Shown: positions 1 to 7,454, numbered from the stretch's first letter. The stretch: 18,215 bases of DNA from Mariniphaga sp. (GCA_025363795.1 JANYLE010000285.1:1-18215); one strand, 5' to 3'. Notes: a model not told the origin generated them from the letters alone. Numbers and translations: made by a program.

Positions 1-107
1 TCTTTGGTTTCAACTTTAGTTATAGGTGCCAGCCTGTAATTGGCTTGCCCCCAAGAGTAAATGGTTGAAAATAAAAATAATATAATCATAATATAGCTAG
101 CTTTCAT
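1..107 (-). CDS. Exported protein, N-terminal fragment (runs off window)
   Basis: Reading from an ATG at 107 towards the window edge gives 35 open codons. They begin MKASYIMIILFLFSTIYSWG and continue QANYRLAPITKVETK. The first ~20 residues form a signal peptide: a lysine, a hydrophobic core, and a probable signal-peptidase I site near WGQ-A. There is no lipobox cysteine, so a soluble periplasmic, secreted or outer-membrane protein is more likely than a lipoprotein. It lies 32 bp downstream of a SusD tail remnant on the same strand, where enzymes or accessory proteins of a polysaccharide utilisation locus usually sit. The visible part is too short to name a family. Confidence 0.6.
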   Translation of the reverse strand, partial: MKASYIMIILFLFSTIYSWGQANYRLAPITKVETK

Positions 108-139
108 CTTGGTAGGATAAATTAATGATACAATTGAAA

Positions 140-289
140 TCAATAACCTAGATTTTGTTCAAGTGAATTTAAACTTTTATCAATCTCTGTTTCTGAAATA
201 GGCAACAGGACCTGATGAGGTTTAAAATTCCTTTCGTAGCGGATATCAACGGTATACGTCTCTACATTTCCTGTTTTAGTTATTACCAT
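140..289 (-). pseudogene. C-terminal remnant of a second SusD-like protein
   Basis: This 49-codon open frame begins with an ATG directly preceded by an in-frame TAA. Its product contains YERNFKPHQVLLPI, then SETEID, and ends EQNLGY. That matches the conserved C-terminus of SusD/RagB proteins, where a segment of type R-x-F-x-P-x-(x)-xLLPIP is followed by an acidic ExD/EI motif and a final QNPGY/W. The lipoprotein signal, the TPR region and the rest of the ~500-residue protein are missing. No further susD coding is visible in the 240 bp upstream. The sequence differs clearly from the tail of the intact SusD next door, which ends TLNPYF, so it is not a copy of that gene's end. I read it as the leftover of an older susCD pair. 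A small translated ORF is possible but less likely. Confidence 0.72.
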
Positions 290-345
290 TTATGTTATTA
301 AATTTTAATTAAAAAGCGGTTTTCGTCTTATGATTTTTTTTGTGG

Positions 346-353
346 CAAAGATA
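346..353 (-). promoter_or_regulatory. Bacteroidetes -7 promoter box ahead of the susD remnant
   Basis: On the minus strand this reads TATCTTTG, an exact fit to TAnnTTTG, the -7 element of the Bacteroidetes primary sigma factor. No convincing TTTG -33 box lies 17-23 bp upstream. Transcription would start near 340, just after the upstream terminator, and run into the susD remnant and the exported-protein gene at 107. Confidence 0.4.
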
Positions 354-477
354 TACCTGGATTACGACCCCGCTTATTCAGTAAAATACTTATATACAGT
401 CTTTTTAATAATTATAAGGCAAATCCCTATTCCCCATTTCTGGACAAAAGGGAAAGTGAAAACTTCTATAGTGTATT

Positions 478-521
478 AAAAAAAGACACAAGCACGACTT
501 GAAATCAATTCGTGCTTGTGT
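478..521 (-). terminator. Intrinsic terminator after susD
   Basis: A perfect 12-bp inverted repeat (ACACAAGCACGA at 486-497, complement at 510-521) with a 12-nt loop is followed on the minus strand by C and then seven T residues (484-478). It begins 7 bp past the susD stop codon. It should end transcription of the susCD operon and separate it from the downstream remnant and exported-protein gene. Confidence 0.88.
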
Positions 522-528
522 TCATAAT

Positions 529-2001
529 TTAAAAATAAGGGTTTAATGTAGCTTCAGATGCAGGGATCGAAAAAAGTAACCTAATATTTGTATAGGCATT
601 TGGAGCAGGCATTATTCCGGCAGGAAAATAATAATTCTGCGGATTAAGTTTGACTTTCGCACCGAATGCTTTCATTACAGTCTCGGCTGTACCAGTACGT
701 ACAAGATCGAGCCATCGTTTATTTTCAAAAGCCAACTCTACCCTTCTTTCATTCATAATGGCATCTTTAACAGCATTTTGACCTAAAGCAGGTGAGTTAG
801 ATAAGCCTGCGCGTAATCTTACCTGATTCAAATATGTTAATGCCTCAGAAGTTTTTCCTTGTTCATTAAGCGCTTCTGCAATCAATAACAAGACTTCAGC
901 GTAGCGATAGACTGGAAAATTATCGTTTGTATTACCAGTAACTGAGTGAGCATGGGCGTATTTTTTGATATAGGGATAGCTTACACCGCTTACCTCAATC
1001 ATACCAATAGATGCTTCTTTTCTTTTATCATTTGGCTCATAGGATGCAATTAAATCGGGTGTAGGAATGTTGAATCCTTCATCATTGCGCGATACTTCCG
1101 GTATACCTGTAACTACAGAAACCTCATTGCCAGTAATAGGTTGTGGAAGGAATGTATAAAAAAAACTGCTGTTCAATCCTTCCGTTCCTTCTTTATACTG
1201 TATCTCAAAGATGGATTCAATATTGTTTTTACTTGCAGGATCAAAAACACTTGCGTAATTTGCCATCAGGCTATATCCGGTCACATCTTTTAAAACTACT
1301 TCCGCATCTGCCCATCTTTTTAAAACAATATAAACATTCCCCAGAAGTGTTTTTGCTGAACCTGAAGTAATTCTTCCAGGTACTTGAGTGCCTTTGTCAG
1401 GTAGCAGTGCTAAAGCGTCTTTGGTATCAGCAATAATTTGAGCATAGATATCTTCAACTGAGCTTAGCGGCAATGCCGTTTCTCCAATAGTCGTAACGGG
1501 TTTCAAGTGTAATGGTATTTTCCCAAAATATTGTACCAGATCGAAATAACAAAGAGCTCTTAAGAAAAATGCCTGTCCTTTAATATTATCTTTTGAAGTT
1601 TTGTCAAAATCGACTCCATCTATAGGTCCTAATACCTGATTAGCCCTGGCTATGACTGCAAAATCCCTAACGTACTTGTTGGAGACAGGATAGTTGGGTT
1701 CATCTTCCATAAAATCAGCAATCCTTTCAGGATTAGACGCTCCCCGGTTTATCGTATTGTACTTGTAAGTAGTATTATCCGAGCGTGTTTCACCCATAAC
1801 ATATGCACCGTATAGCCCGCCATAAACCTGGCGTAAAGGAGCATATGCTCCGTTTATTGCCTGTTCAAAATCAGCTTGACTTTTAAAAAACACCGCTGTG
1901 CTTAGCGAAGTTTGTGAGGGTATTTCCAGAAAGTTTGTTGAGCAAGCTCCAAGTGTTAGGATCATAACCAACGAAGCTATTTTTATATATGTTTTCATCA
2001 T
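529..2001 (-). CDS. susD: SusD/RagB-family nutrient-binding outer-membrane lipoprotein
   Basis: This 490-residue protein is the surface lipoprotein that caps a SusC-type TonB-dependent transporter and captures glycan or other oligomeric ligands. The N-terminus has a lipoprotein signal with lipobox LGAC, so Cys20 is the lipidated residue. The next segment (about residues 22-75, with FLEIPSQTSLS and FEQAINGAYAPLR) is the usual SusD-like N-terminal start. The middle carries the helical TPR-like scaffold (KGQAFFLRALCYFDLVQYFG around 140-160). The C-terminal RagB/SusD domain includes YRYAEVLLLIAEALNEQG and NERRVELAFENKRWLDLVRTG. Length is normal. It starts 19 bp after susC and is closed by a strong terminator, so it is the last gene of the operon. 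ATG codons at 2001 and 1998 are both possible starts. The ligand cannot be read from the sequence, and no glycoside hydrolase is visible nearby. Confidence 0.95.
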   Translation of the reverse strand: MMKTYIKIASLVMILTLGACSTNFLEIPSQTSLSTAVFFKSQADFEQAINGAYAPLRQVYGGLYGAYVMGETRSDNTTYKYNTINRGASNPERIADFMEDEPNYPVSNKYVRDFAVIARANQVLGPIDGVDFDKTSKDNIKGQAFFLRALCYFDLVQYFGKIPLHLKPVTTIGETALPLSSVEDIYAQIIADTKDALALLPDKGTQVPGRITSGSAKTLLGNVYIVLKRWADAEVVLKDVTGYSLMANYASVFDPASKNNIESIFEIQYKEGTEGLNSSFFYTFLPQPITGNEVSVVTGIPEVSRNDEGFNIPTPDLIASYEPNDKRKEASIGMIEVSGVSYPYIKKYAHAHSVTGNTNDNFPVYRYAEVLLLIAEALNEQGKTSEALTYLNQVRLRAGLSNSPALGQNAVKDAIMNERRVELAFENKRWLDLVRTGTAETVMKAFGAKVKLNPQNYYFPAGIMPAPNAYTNIRLLFSIPASEATLNPYF

Positions 2002-2020
2002 AATGTTTTACAGTTTTGGT

Positions 2021-5000
2021 TTAATTGAAGTTTACATTTAGACCGAACGAAATAGTGCGTGGTATTGGGTATGCTGAATAATCAACTCCTTGAATTACAG
2101 AACCAGCCGGATTTCCGTTGTCATCCACATTTATTTCCGGATTACCATTATATTTTGTGAAAACAAATGCCTGCTGTATGCTAGTATAGAGTCGAATGCT
2201 TTTTATATATTTTATATTTTGGAACGGAAACATGTAGCCTAAAGTAATGTTTTTAATAGTAAGATAGCTGCCATCATATACAAACCTTGTATGAAACAAA
2301 TCACGTTCATCACCGGTGTTGGCAGTAGTTTTTCCATACTTTCCATCTCCGGGATTTGTTTCTGATCTCCACCTGTTTTTCACATTTTTCAAAACATTGA
2401 AAACACCATCCAGATTAGTGGTTCCTTGGTCCGTCATACGTGCAATCTTGTTACCATAACTACCTGCAACAACAATAGACAGATCGAAGTTTTTATAGGC
2501 AAAAGTATTCGTCATACCATAAACAAATTTGGGAAAAGGATTACCAATAACTGTTTTATCACCCTCCTCTTCGCCGTATTTTATTACGCCATCGCCATTT
2601 AAATCACGAAATTTTATAGTGCCTACCTGAGAGTTTTGATTCTTTGGAGATTTATCGTAATCACTTTGATTTGTATAAACTCCGTCCTGAATTAATCCCC
2701 AGAATTGTCCAATACGTTGACCAACCTTTGTCATAGTAACAGCAGCTCCGTTTTCTGAAAAAAAGTGATCGCTCAAGCCAGATAATGCAAGTACTTTATT
2801 GTCGCTGAATGCGATATTAAAGTTCGTGTTCCATGTAAATCTTCCAATGAGATTTTTAGTGTTAACTGCAAGTTCATGACCCCAAAATTTAACTTCGCCA
2901 ACATTACCGGTCAAGCTCGTAAATCCTGACTCATTGGGAACTGCTAAAGTGTACAATAGACCTGACGTATTTTTATCATAATAATCATAGGTAATATTTA
3001 TCCGATTTTTTAATAAAGATATGTCCAGCCCCAAATCCATTTGTCTGGTTTTTTCCCAGCCTAATTCTTCATTGCCAAGACTGACTACCGCAATGCCACT
3101 TGCCGTAGTGTTTCCGAATGGACTGTTTACTCCAGTTGCGACAGTAGCATATTGCGTGTAGTTTCCGATGTTATTGTTTCCCGTAACGCCATAGCTTCCA
3201 CGTACTTTCAAAAAGGACAACCATTTGAAATTTTTCGCAAATGATTCTTCGCTCAAAATCCAACCACCAGACACAGCCGGAAAATTTCCATATTTATTGT
3301 TTTGTCCGAACCTTGAAGAACCATCTCGGCGAATGCTTCCCCCTAATAAGTACTTCCCTTTATAATTGTAGTTTACACGTGCCAAATAGGAAACTAAACT
3401 CCATTCCTGGACATCCTGAGACGCATTATTTTTAATCAATGCAGCGTTAATTGTTTGAACGCGATCATCTGGAAAATTTGATCCACTAATGCTTGTAAAG
3501 TCATTATAAAATCGCTGACTATTAAAGCCCGCAAGAACCTCAAAATTATGATTGTTTATTTGCTTCGAATAATTGATCGTGTTGTCGAATAACCAGGAAT
3601 AATAACTGGTTCTTGTTTCAGCTAAGTTAGCATTCAATTTACTAGGGGCAGAAGCAAATTGTCTTCCTGCCGTTGATGGTTGGAAATAAAATCCTTTTGT
3701 CTGCCCTAAATCTAAATTAATACTAGATTTTACAACCAAATTATTGACTGGTTCGTATTCGACATATGCGTTCGATAGCAACCGATTGGTGTTGTTCGTG
3801 TTTTTTGTATCCTGAACAGAGCGTACCCAGTTTGGTGTAGGAAATGTAGTAACCCCTGGTGTAGTAACAGCTACCGGTAACGATCCGTCAGCATTTCGTA
3901 TGGCAACGATAGGTGGAGTAAGCAATGCATTGTTGAGTAAGCCTCCACCGGAAGAAAATGTGCCATCAGAAGAGGGAGAATTGCCGTAATTATAAGTAGG
4001 AGCAACATTGAGTCCCAATCTCAGATTATTGGTTACCTTGAACAAATTATTTGCTCTGGCAGAAAACCGTTTATAGTTTGAGTTGAGTAAGACACCATCT
4101 TGACTATAAAATGAAGCGGTTAAAGAACTGCTGAAATTGTCTTTATCTGTACGCAATGAAACACTGTAATTACTGATTATTGCTGACCTCAACATGGCAT
4201 CATACCAGTCGTATCCTTTACCATATTGAGCCGGATTTTGAAAAACGCTAGGAACTGGTTGCCCAAGATCTTCAAAATTTTCTTTTCTAAATTGTGCCCA
4301 TTCAGTGCCATTCATCATGTCCGGACGCCCTTTTTGAGGTACATTCTGGACCCCTGTATAAGCATCAACACTGATATTTGTCTGACCAGGCTTTGCACTT
4401 TTGGTAATTACAATCACCACGCCAAATGCCGCACGTGATCCATACAACGCAGTGGAAGCAGCATCTTTCAATACTGTAATAGACTCTATCTCATCAGGAT
4501 TAATATTGCTGATATCGCCCACAATCGGAAAACCGTCAACCACATAAAGAGGATTTGAACCTGTAGAAATTGAAGCAGCTCCTCGCACACGGACCTGCAT
4601 TCCTTGCCCCGGTTTTCCTGAAACTTGGTTAATCTGCACACCAGCCATTTGTCCCTGAAGTTTTTGCATGAATTGTGCAGCTGGAATGTCTGCGAGATTC
4701 TTCGCTTTTACCATTTCAATAGCACCGATCGACATACGTTGAGTTGTTGTTCCATAACCAATCGCCACCACTTCTTCAAGACCAATGGTCTCTTCTACCA
4801 AAACCAAATTAATAGAAGTTTGAGTTCCGATCTTAATTTCCTGTGTTTTCATCCCCACAAATGAGAATTGCAAAATTGCATTTTCTGGAATATCGGAGAG
4901 CGAATATTTACCACTATTATCAGTGATTACCCCAGTTGTGGTTCCTTTAACAACTATTGAAACTCCTGGGAGAGAACCGCCGGATGAATCGGTTATTTTA

Positions 5001-5404
5001 CCAACCACTTTTTTACCTTGTTGCTGATTTTCAGTAACTGATGTAGTGGTTAAAACGATCTGGCGATCGATCACCTGGTGTTTTACATCCGTTCCGGCAA
5101 ACAAATCATCCAGGATATCTGAAATCTTTTCATCCTTCGCTTCAATCGACACCTTCCGGTTGACATCGATTTGTTTTTGGTTAAACAGAAAAAAGAATTC
5201 GCTTTTGCTTTCTATTTGATTCAGGACCTCTTCAACCCGTGAATCGGACATTTTCAAGGATATCTTCGTCGATTGCGAATACCCCGATGCCGCCAACAGA
5301 CTGTTAATCCCAAGAATAAACATCAAGATCATGAGTCGCATAATTCGTAAAAGTTTAGTTAATATTGGGGCATACGTATCCCCTGGTTTTAATTTTTTAT
5401 TCAT
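2021..5404 (-). CDS. susC: SusC/RagA-family TonB-dependent transporter with STN signalling domain
   Basis: This 1127-residue outer-membrane transporter imports, with its SusD partner, ligands too large for porins, powered by TonB-ExbBD. Visible parts in order: a signal sequence (about 20-43, LMILMFILGINSLLAASGYS); an STN domain (about 48-121); a carboxypeptidase-regulatory-like beta-sandwich (about 133-204, KITDSSGGSLPGVSIVVKG); a TonB-box-like stretch (209-219, LEEVVAIGYGT); a plug domain (about 220-345, with VRVRGAASISTGSNPLYVVDGFPI-type motif split across 272-294); and a 22-strand barrel to the end. The STN domain is the part that contacts a FecR-type anti-sigma factor, and the two genes upstream encode exactly that partner and its ECF sigma factor. 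Expression is therefore probably induced by the imported ligand through trans-envelope signalling. No housekeeping TAnnTTTG box is seen on the minus strand in the 138-bp leader, which fits dependence on the ECF sigma. susD follows after 19 bp. Confidence 0.96.
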   Translation of the reverse strand: MNKKLKPGDTYAPILTKLLRIMRLMILMFILGINSLLAASGYSQSTKISLKMSDSRVEEVLNQIESKSEFFFLFNQKQIDVNRKVSIEAKDEKISDILDDLFAGTDVKHQVIDRQIVLTTTSVTENQQQGKKVVGKITDSSGGSLPGVSIVVKGTTTGVITDNSGKYSLSDIPENAILQFSFVGMKTQEIKIGTQTSINLVLVEETIGLEEVVAIGYGTTTQRMSIGAIEMVKAKNLADIPAAQFMQKLQGQMAGVQINQVSGKPGQGMQVRVRGAASISTGSNPLYVVDGFPIVGDISNINPDEIESITVLKDAASTALYGSRAAFGVVIVITKSAKPGQTNISVDAYTGVQNVPQKGRPDMMNGTEWAQFRKENFEDLGQPVPSVFQNPAQYGKGYDWYDAMLRSAIISNYSVSLRTDKDNFSSSLTASFYSQDGVLLNSNYKRFSARANNLFKVTNNLRLGLNVAPTYNYGNSPSSDGTFSSGGGLLNNALLTPPIVAIRNADGSLPVAVTTPGVTTFPTPNWVRSVQDTKNTNNTNRLLSNAYVEYEPVNNLVVKSSINLDLGQTKGFYFQPSTAGRQFASAPSKLNANLAETRTSYYSWLFDNTINYSKQINNHNFEVLAGFNSQRFYNDFTSISGSNFPDDRVQTINAALIKNNASQDVQEWSLVSYLARVNYNYKGKYLLGGSIRRDGSSRFGQNNKYGNFPAVSGGWILSEESFAKNFKWLSFLKVRGSYGVTGNNNIGNYTQYATVATGVNSPFGNTTASGIAVVSLGNEELGWEKTRQMDLGLDISLLKNRINITYDYYDKNTSGLLYTLAVPNESGFTSLTGNVGEVKFWGHELAVNTKNLIGRFTWNTNFNIAFSDNKVLALSGLSDHFFSENGAAVTMTKVGQRIGQFWGLIQDGVYTNQSDYDKSPKNQNSQVGTIKFRDLNGDGVIKYGEEEGDKTVIGNPFPKFVYGMTNTFAYKNFDLSIVVAGSYGNKIARMTDQGTTNLDGVFNVLKNVKNRWRSETNPGDGKYGKTTANTGDERDLFHTRFVYDGSYLTIKNITLGYMFPFQNIKYIKSIRLYTSIQQAFVFTKYNGNPEINVDDNGNPAGSVIQGVDYSAYPIPRTISFGLNVNFN

Positions 5405-5411
5405 ACTTTTG
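5404..5411 (+). promoter_or_regulatory. Plus-strand -7 promoter box overlapping the susC start codon
   Basis: TACTTTTG on the plus strand is an exact TAnnTTTG match. It is antisense to the first base of the susC start codon and the leader. No clear TTTG -33 box lies upstream, so this rests on the -7 element and on the terminator placed 44 bp downstream. It would start a transcript near 5415-5418. Confidence 0.4.
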
Positions 5412-5415
5412 TATT

Positions 5416-5493
5416 GTTAGTGGAATTTTTATTTTTTAAACACTGCTAATTTTTGACAGGAAGGCGGGCCAACGCTTTCCTGTTACTTTTTTT
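5416..5493 (+). ncRNA. Candidate antisense small RNA opposite the susC leader
   Basis: A plus-strand TAnnTTTG box (5404-5411) and a plus-strand hairpin with a T-tract (5455-5493) delimit a putative RNA of roughly 75-80 nt, wholly antisense to the untranslated leader of susC. Small cis-antisense RNAs at this position, between the anti-sigma gene and susC in loci with an ECF sigma/anti-sigma pair, are known from Bacteroides fragilis (DonS and relatives), where they repress the susC-type transcript. The match here is by position and architecture only; no sequence homology is claimed. The RNA start is inferred. Confidence 0.45.
5455..5493 (+). terminator. Terminator-like hairpin in the fecR-susC gap, plus orientation
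   Basis: ACAGGAAGGCG (5456-5466) pairs with CGCTTTCCTGT (5473-5483) around a 6-nt loop, with one G-U wobble and a further possible G-U pair at the base. Seven T residues follow at 5487-5493 on the plus strand. In the minus (mRNA) sense the stem has an A-C mismatch and is preceded, not followed, by a homopolymer run (A7). The structure is therefore a proper terminator only on the plus strand, where no protein gene ends. Confidence 0.6.
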
Positions 5494-5500
5494 ATCTATT

Positions 5501-5509
5501 TCTATCCCA
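5501..5509 (-). promoter_or_regulatory. Possible ECF-sigma promoter element upstream of susC
   Basis: On the minus strand the text around here reads CCTATGGGATAGAAAT. It resembles the G-rich AGGGGTAA segment found between the sigma and fecR genes (6691-6699). A shared G-run followed by TA would fit a -35-type element for the locus's own ECF sigma. The similarity is short and no -10 element is clearly shared, so this is a weak call. Confidence 0.2.
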
Positions 5510-5542
5510 TAGGCAAGTGCGTTTAATTGGTAAATAATTTGA

Positions 5543-6571
5543 TTATCTGATACTCAATACTATTTTTTGTTTCGAAAAACTGCCATCTGCCTGTTTCTCT
5601 CTTTCTTCAATTTTAACCTTTAAGGGCGATGTTAGTTTTAACAACCGAAGTACCTCATCAAGGTTCTCGTTCTCGAATGTTGCCCGATAGCGAAAACTGG
5701 TATCTTTAAGATCGTTTGTCCTTACTTCAACATTGTACCACCTGCTCAGCTGCTTCGCCAGTTCATCGAGCGATGCATTCCTAAGTATTAGCTTTCCCTC
5801 TTTCCAGGCTGAAATATTCTGTGCCGTAACAACTGTTTTTGTAATCTTCTGATTAATATGGTTGTATTCAATTTGTTCGTTGGGTTTCATTTCAATCGGA
5901 GCGGCAAATCTGTCATTCGTGAGTAAAACGCTTCCCCTTTCAAGTGTAACATCTATCTGATCTTCATTTTCGTAAGCGGCTACGTCAAAAGCGGTCCCTT
6001 TGTCCTCAATATCAAGGTATTTGGTTTTTACGACAAATTTATTGTTCTCCTGGTGGTTCACATCAAAGAACGCCTGCCCCGATAATTGCACTTCTCTTTT
6101 CTGACTGAAATTCAATGCATATTTGATCGTTGAGCCGCTGTTTAACCAGCCAAACGATCCGTCGGGAAGACTGAATTTAATTCGGGAACCCAGCGGTGCG
6201 CTCATTTCTGCCCATCCTTCGGCGGTCGCTAACTGGTTTTTTTGATGCGTTACAATCCCGGTATAGACCACGAGTGGAATCAGCAGGACAGCAGCAATGC
6301 GTGCATACCAGGTGATCAGCTTTATAATCCGAGGTTTCGCATCCTTCGGTTGCGAAGCGTTGATCTGATAGTTGAGTTTGTATAATATATGATCGAGTTG
6401 ATGGTGATCAGCATCTTCGGTGAAAGATTCGTCCCATTGTTTTTTAAATATTGTTTTTAATGCCTCAAGATTTGATGCTTCAGTAAAGGCATTACTCAGG
6501 TATTTCTCCTCTTCGGATGAATATTTTCCTTTAAAGTAGTTTACAATTCTTTGATTATCAATTTCAGACAT
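5543..6571 (-). CDS. FecR-family anti-sigma factor
   Basis: This inner-membrane regulator senses the STN domain of the loaded SusC transporter in the periplasm and controls the ECF sigma encoded upstream. From the ATG at 6571 it is 342 residues. A cytoplasmic N-terminal region of about 80 residues opens with IDNQRIVNYFKGKYSSEEE, the sigma-binding part. One membrane helix lies at about 90-109 (YARIAAVLLIPLVVYTGIV). A FecR domain occupies about 120-220 (APLGSRIKFSLPDGS, LNSGSTIKY, GQAFFDV, DKGTAFDVAAY). A C-terminal DUF4974-type domain covers about 260-342 (LDELAKQLSRWYNVEV, LDEVLRLLKLTSPLKV). The frame also opens 15 codons upstream at a TTG (6616), but that extension does not look like the family, and the ATG has a purine-rich AAAGAAGAAAGC leader. 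It lies 165 bp after the sigma gene and 138 bp before susC. Confidence 0.92.
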   Translation of the reverse strand: MSEIDNQRIVNYFKGKYSSEEEKYLSNAFTEASNLEALKTIFKKQWDESFTEDADHHQLDHILYKLNYQINASQPKDAKPRIIKLITWYARIAAVLLIPLVVYTGIVTHQKNQLATAEGWAEMSAPLGSRIKFSLPDGSFGWLNSGSTIKYALNFSQKREVQLSGQAFFDVNHQENNKFVVKTKYLDIEDKGTAFDVAAYENEDQIDVTLERGSVLLTNDRFAAPIEMKPNEQIEYNHINQKITKTVVTAQNISAWKEGKLILRNASLDELAKQLSRWYNVEVRTNDLKDTSFRYRATFENENLDEVLRLLKLTSPLKVKIEEREKQADGSFSKQKIVLSIR

Positions 6572-6690
6572 GCTTTCTTCTTTTCCTGTTTGATTACAAT
6601 TGCTCCGGATCTTCAATAAATTAGTCAGTTATTATCCCGGATCACCGCCATAATTGTGGCTGAGATAAAGGTAATATCCATGAGCGTCCA

Positions 6691-6699
6691 ATTACCCCT
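6691..6699 (-). promoter_or_regulatory. Possible ECF-sigma promoter element between sigma and fecR genes
   Basis: The minus strand reads ATAGGGGTAATTGGACGC, then about 10 nt later GATATTACC. The AGGGGTA segment resembles a motif I recall from ECF sigma/FecR gaps in other Bacteroidota, and a weaker relative lies upstream of susC at 5501-5509. The flanking GGTAAT/ATTACC also form a 6-bp inverted repeat spanning about 27 bp. There is no TAnnTTTG housekeeping box in this 165-bp gap. This rests on recalled motif shape only. Confidence 0.25.
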
Positions 6700-6736
6700 A
6701 TCGGTATTGATGTTTTTTTATTTTTTCGGGTGGAGG

Positions 6737-7318
6737 TTAGGAATAGAACAACATGAAAAAGAGAATTCCGGCAAAATCTTCTTTGCCAAGATGCTCTCTG
6801 ATAAACTTTAAAGCTTCGCCTAATTGGTTTTCGACAGTCTTTGGACTTGTACCTAATTCATCCGCAATCTCTTTAATGGTTAATCCTTCGAAGCGGCTCT
6901 TCATAAATACATCTTTACGTCGTGCAGGTAATTGGTCAACCAAATGGTCTATTGCTTTTTTTGTCGATTGAAAATCAATGTTCTGGATTGTCGAAAGATC
7001 AGCATCTTCAATGACCTGCTGCTCGAAATATTTGGCGGTTAATGCTTTTTTTACGAAGTGCTTTCTGATGATATTAAAGGCAATCGTGAAGATGTAAGCC
7101 TTAAAAGAAAGATTCTCTTTGAGTTCAAACCTTTTTTCCCAGATTTTCAGAAATACATCTTGTACCAGCTCTTCAGCATCGGGTTCGGACTTCAGATATC
7201 CTAGGGCAAAACGGAATATCCTGCTTCCATAAATTTGGAACAGTTCATTAAAAGCTTTGATTTCCCCTTTTGACAAGGCTTTTACCAATTCTGATTCTGT
7301 TGGCGATGACGTATTCAA
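6737..7318 (-). CDS. ECF-type RNA polymerase sigma factor (Bacteroidetes FecI-like)
   Basis: This 193-residue sigma-70 factor of the extracytoplasmic-function class is expected to drive the downstream susCD genes when released by the FecR partner. Region 2 lies at about 20-90 (FNELFQIYGSRIFRFALGYL, DAEELVQDVFLKIWEKR, KAYIFTIAFNIIRKHF). Region 4 lies at about 125-178 (LPARRKDVFMKSRFEGLTIK, then EIADELGTSPKTVENQLGEA), with its helix-turn-helix. A short hydrophobic tail (GILFFMLFYS) is common in this Bacteroidetes subgroup. There is no ATG in frame before residue 139. The only plausible initiator giving a complete region 2 is a TTG at 7318, two codons after an in-frame TAA. A TAnnTTTG promoter box at 7349-7356 gives a leader of about 25 nt. 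Confidence 0.93.
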   Translation of the reverse strand: MNTSSPTESELVKALSKGEIKAFNELFQIYGSRIFRFALGYLKSEPDAEELVQDVFLKIWEKRFELKENLSFKAYIFTIAFNIIRKHFVKKALTAKYFEQQVIEDADLSTIQNIDFQSTKKAIDHLVDQLPARRKDVFMKSRFEGLTIKEIADELGTSPKTVENQLGEALKFIREHLGKEDFAGILFFMLFYS

Positions 7319-7335
7319 TTGTTAGTTTGATTCAT
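7315..7335 (-). other. Six-codon leader ORF overlapping the sigma-gene start
   Basis: An ATG at 7335 opens a frame of six codons (MNQTNN) ended by TGA at 7317-7315. The stop overlaps the TTG start of the sigma gene in the arrangement TTGA, in a different frame. This layout is typical of termination-reinitiation coupling and could compensate for the weak UUG start. It could also be chance in A/T-rich leader DNA. Confidence 0.35.
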
Positions 7336-7348
7336 GCTTAGCAAGGGG

Positions 7349-7356
7349 CAAATATA
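7349..7356 (-). promoter_or_regulatory. -7 promoter box of the ECF sigma gene
   Basis: The minus strand reads TATATTTG, an exact TAnnTTTG match. It predicts a transcript start near 7343, about 25 nt upstream of the TTG start. No clear TTTG -33 element is visible at 17-23 bp. It suggests that the sigma/FecR regulator pair is expressed by the housekeeping sigma. Confidence 0.5.
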
Positions 7357-7454
7357 CTTTTTTTGAACAGACGTGATTTTGGTTGCTGACTTATTTTTGT
7401 TTTTAAATCTAATTCGGATCATTTGTAATGATTCGGTGCAGGAGCAAATGTCTT

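Noticed and set aside
7415..7435. Hairpin CGGATCATT/AATGATTCG considered as the murI terminator
   Set aside because: On the minus strand the stem has an A-C mismatch, is A/T-rich, and is followed by a mixed A-rich run rather than a T-tract. It may be a weak structure but does not meet the standard used for the other terminators.
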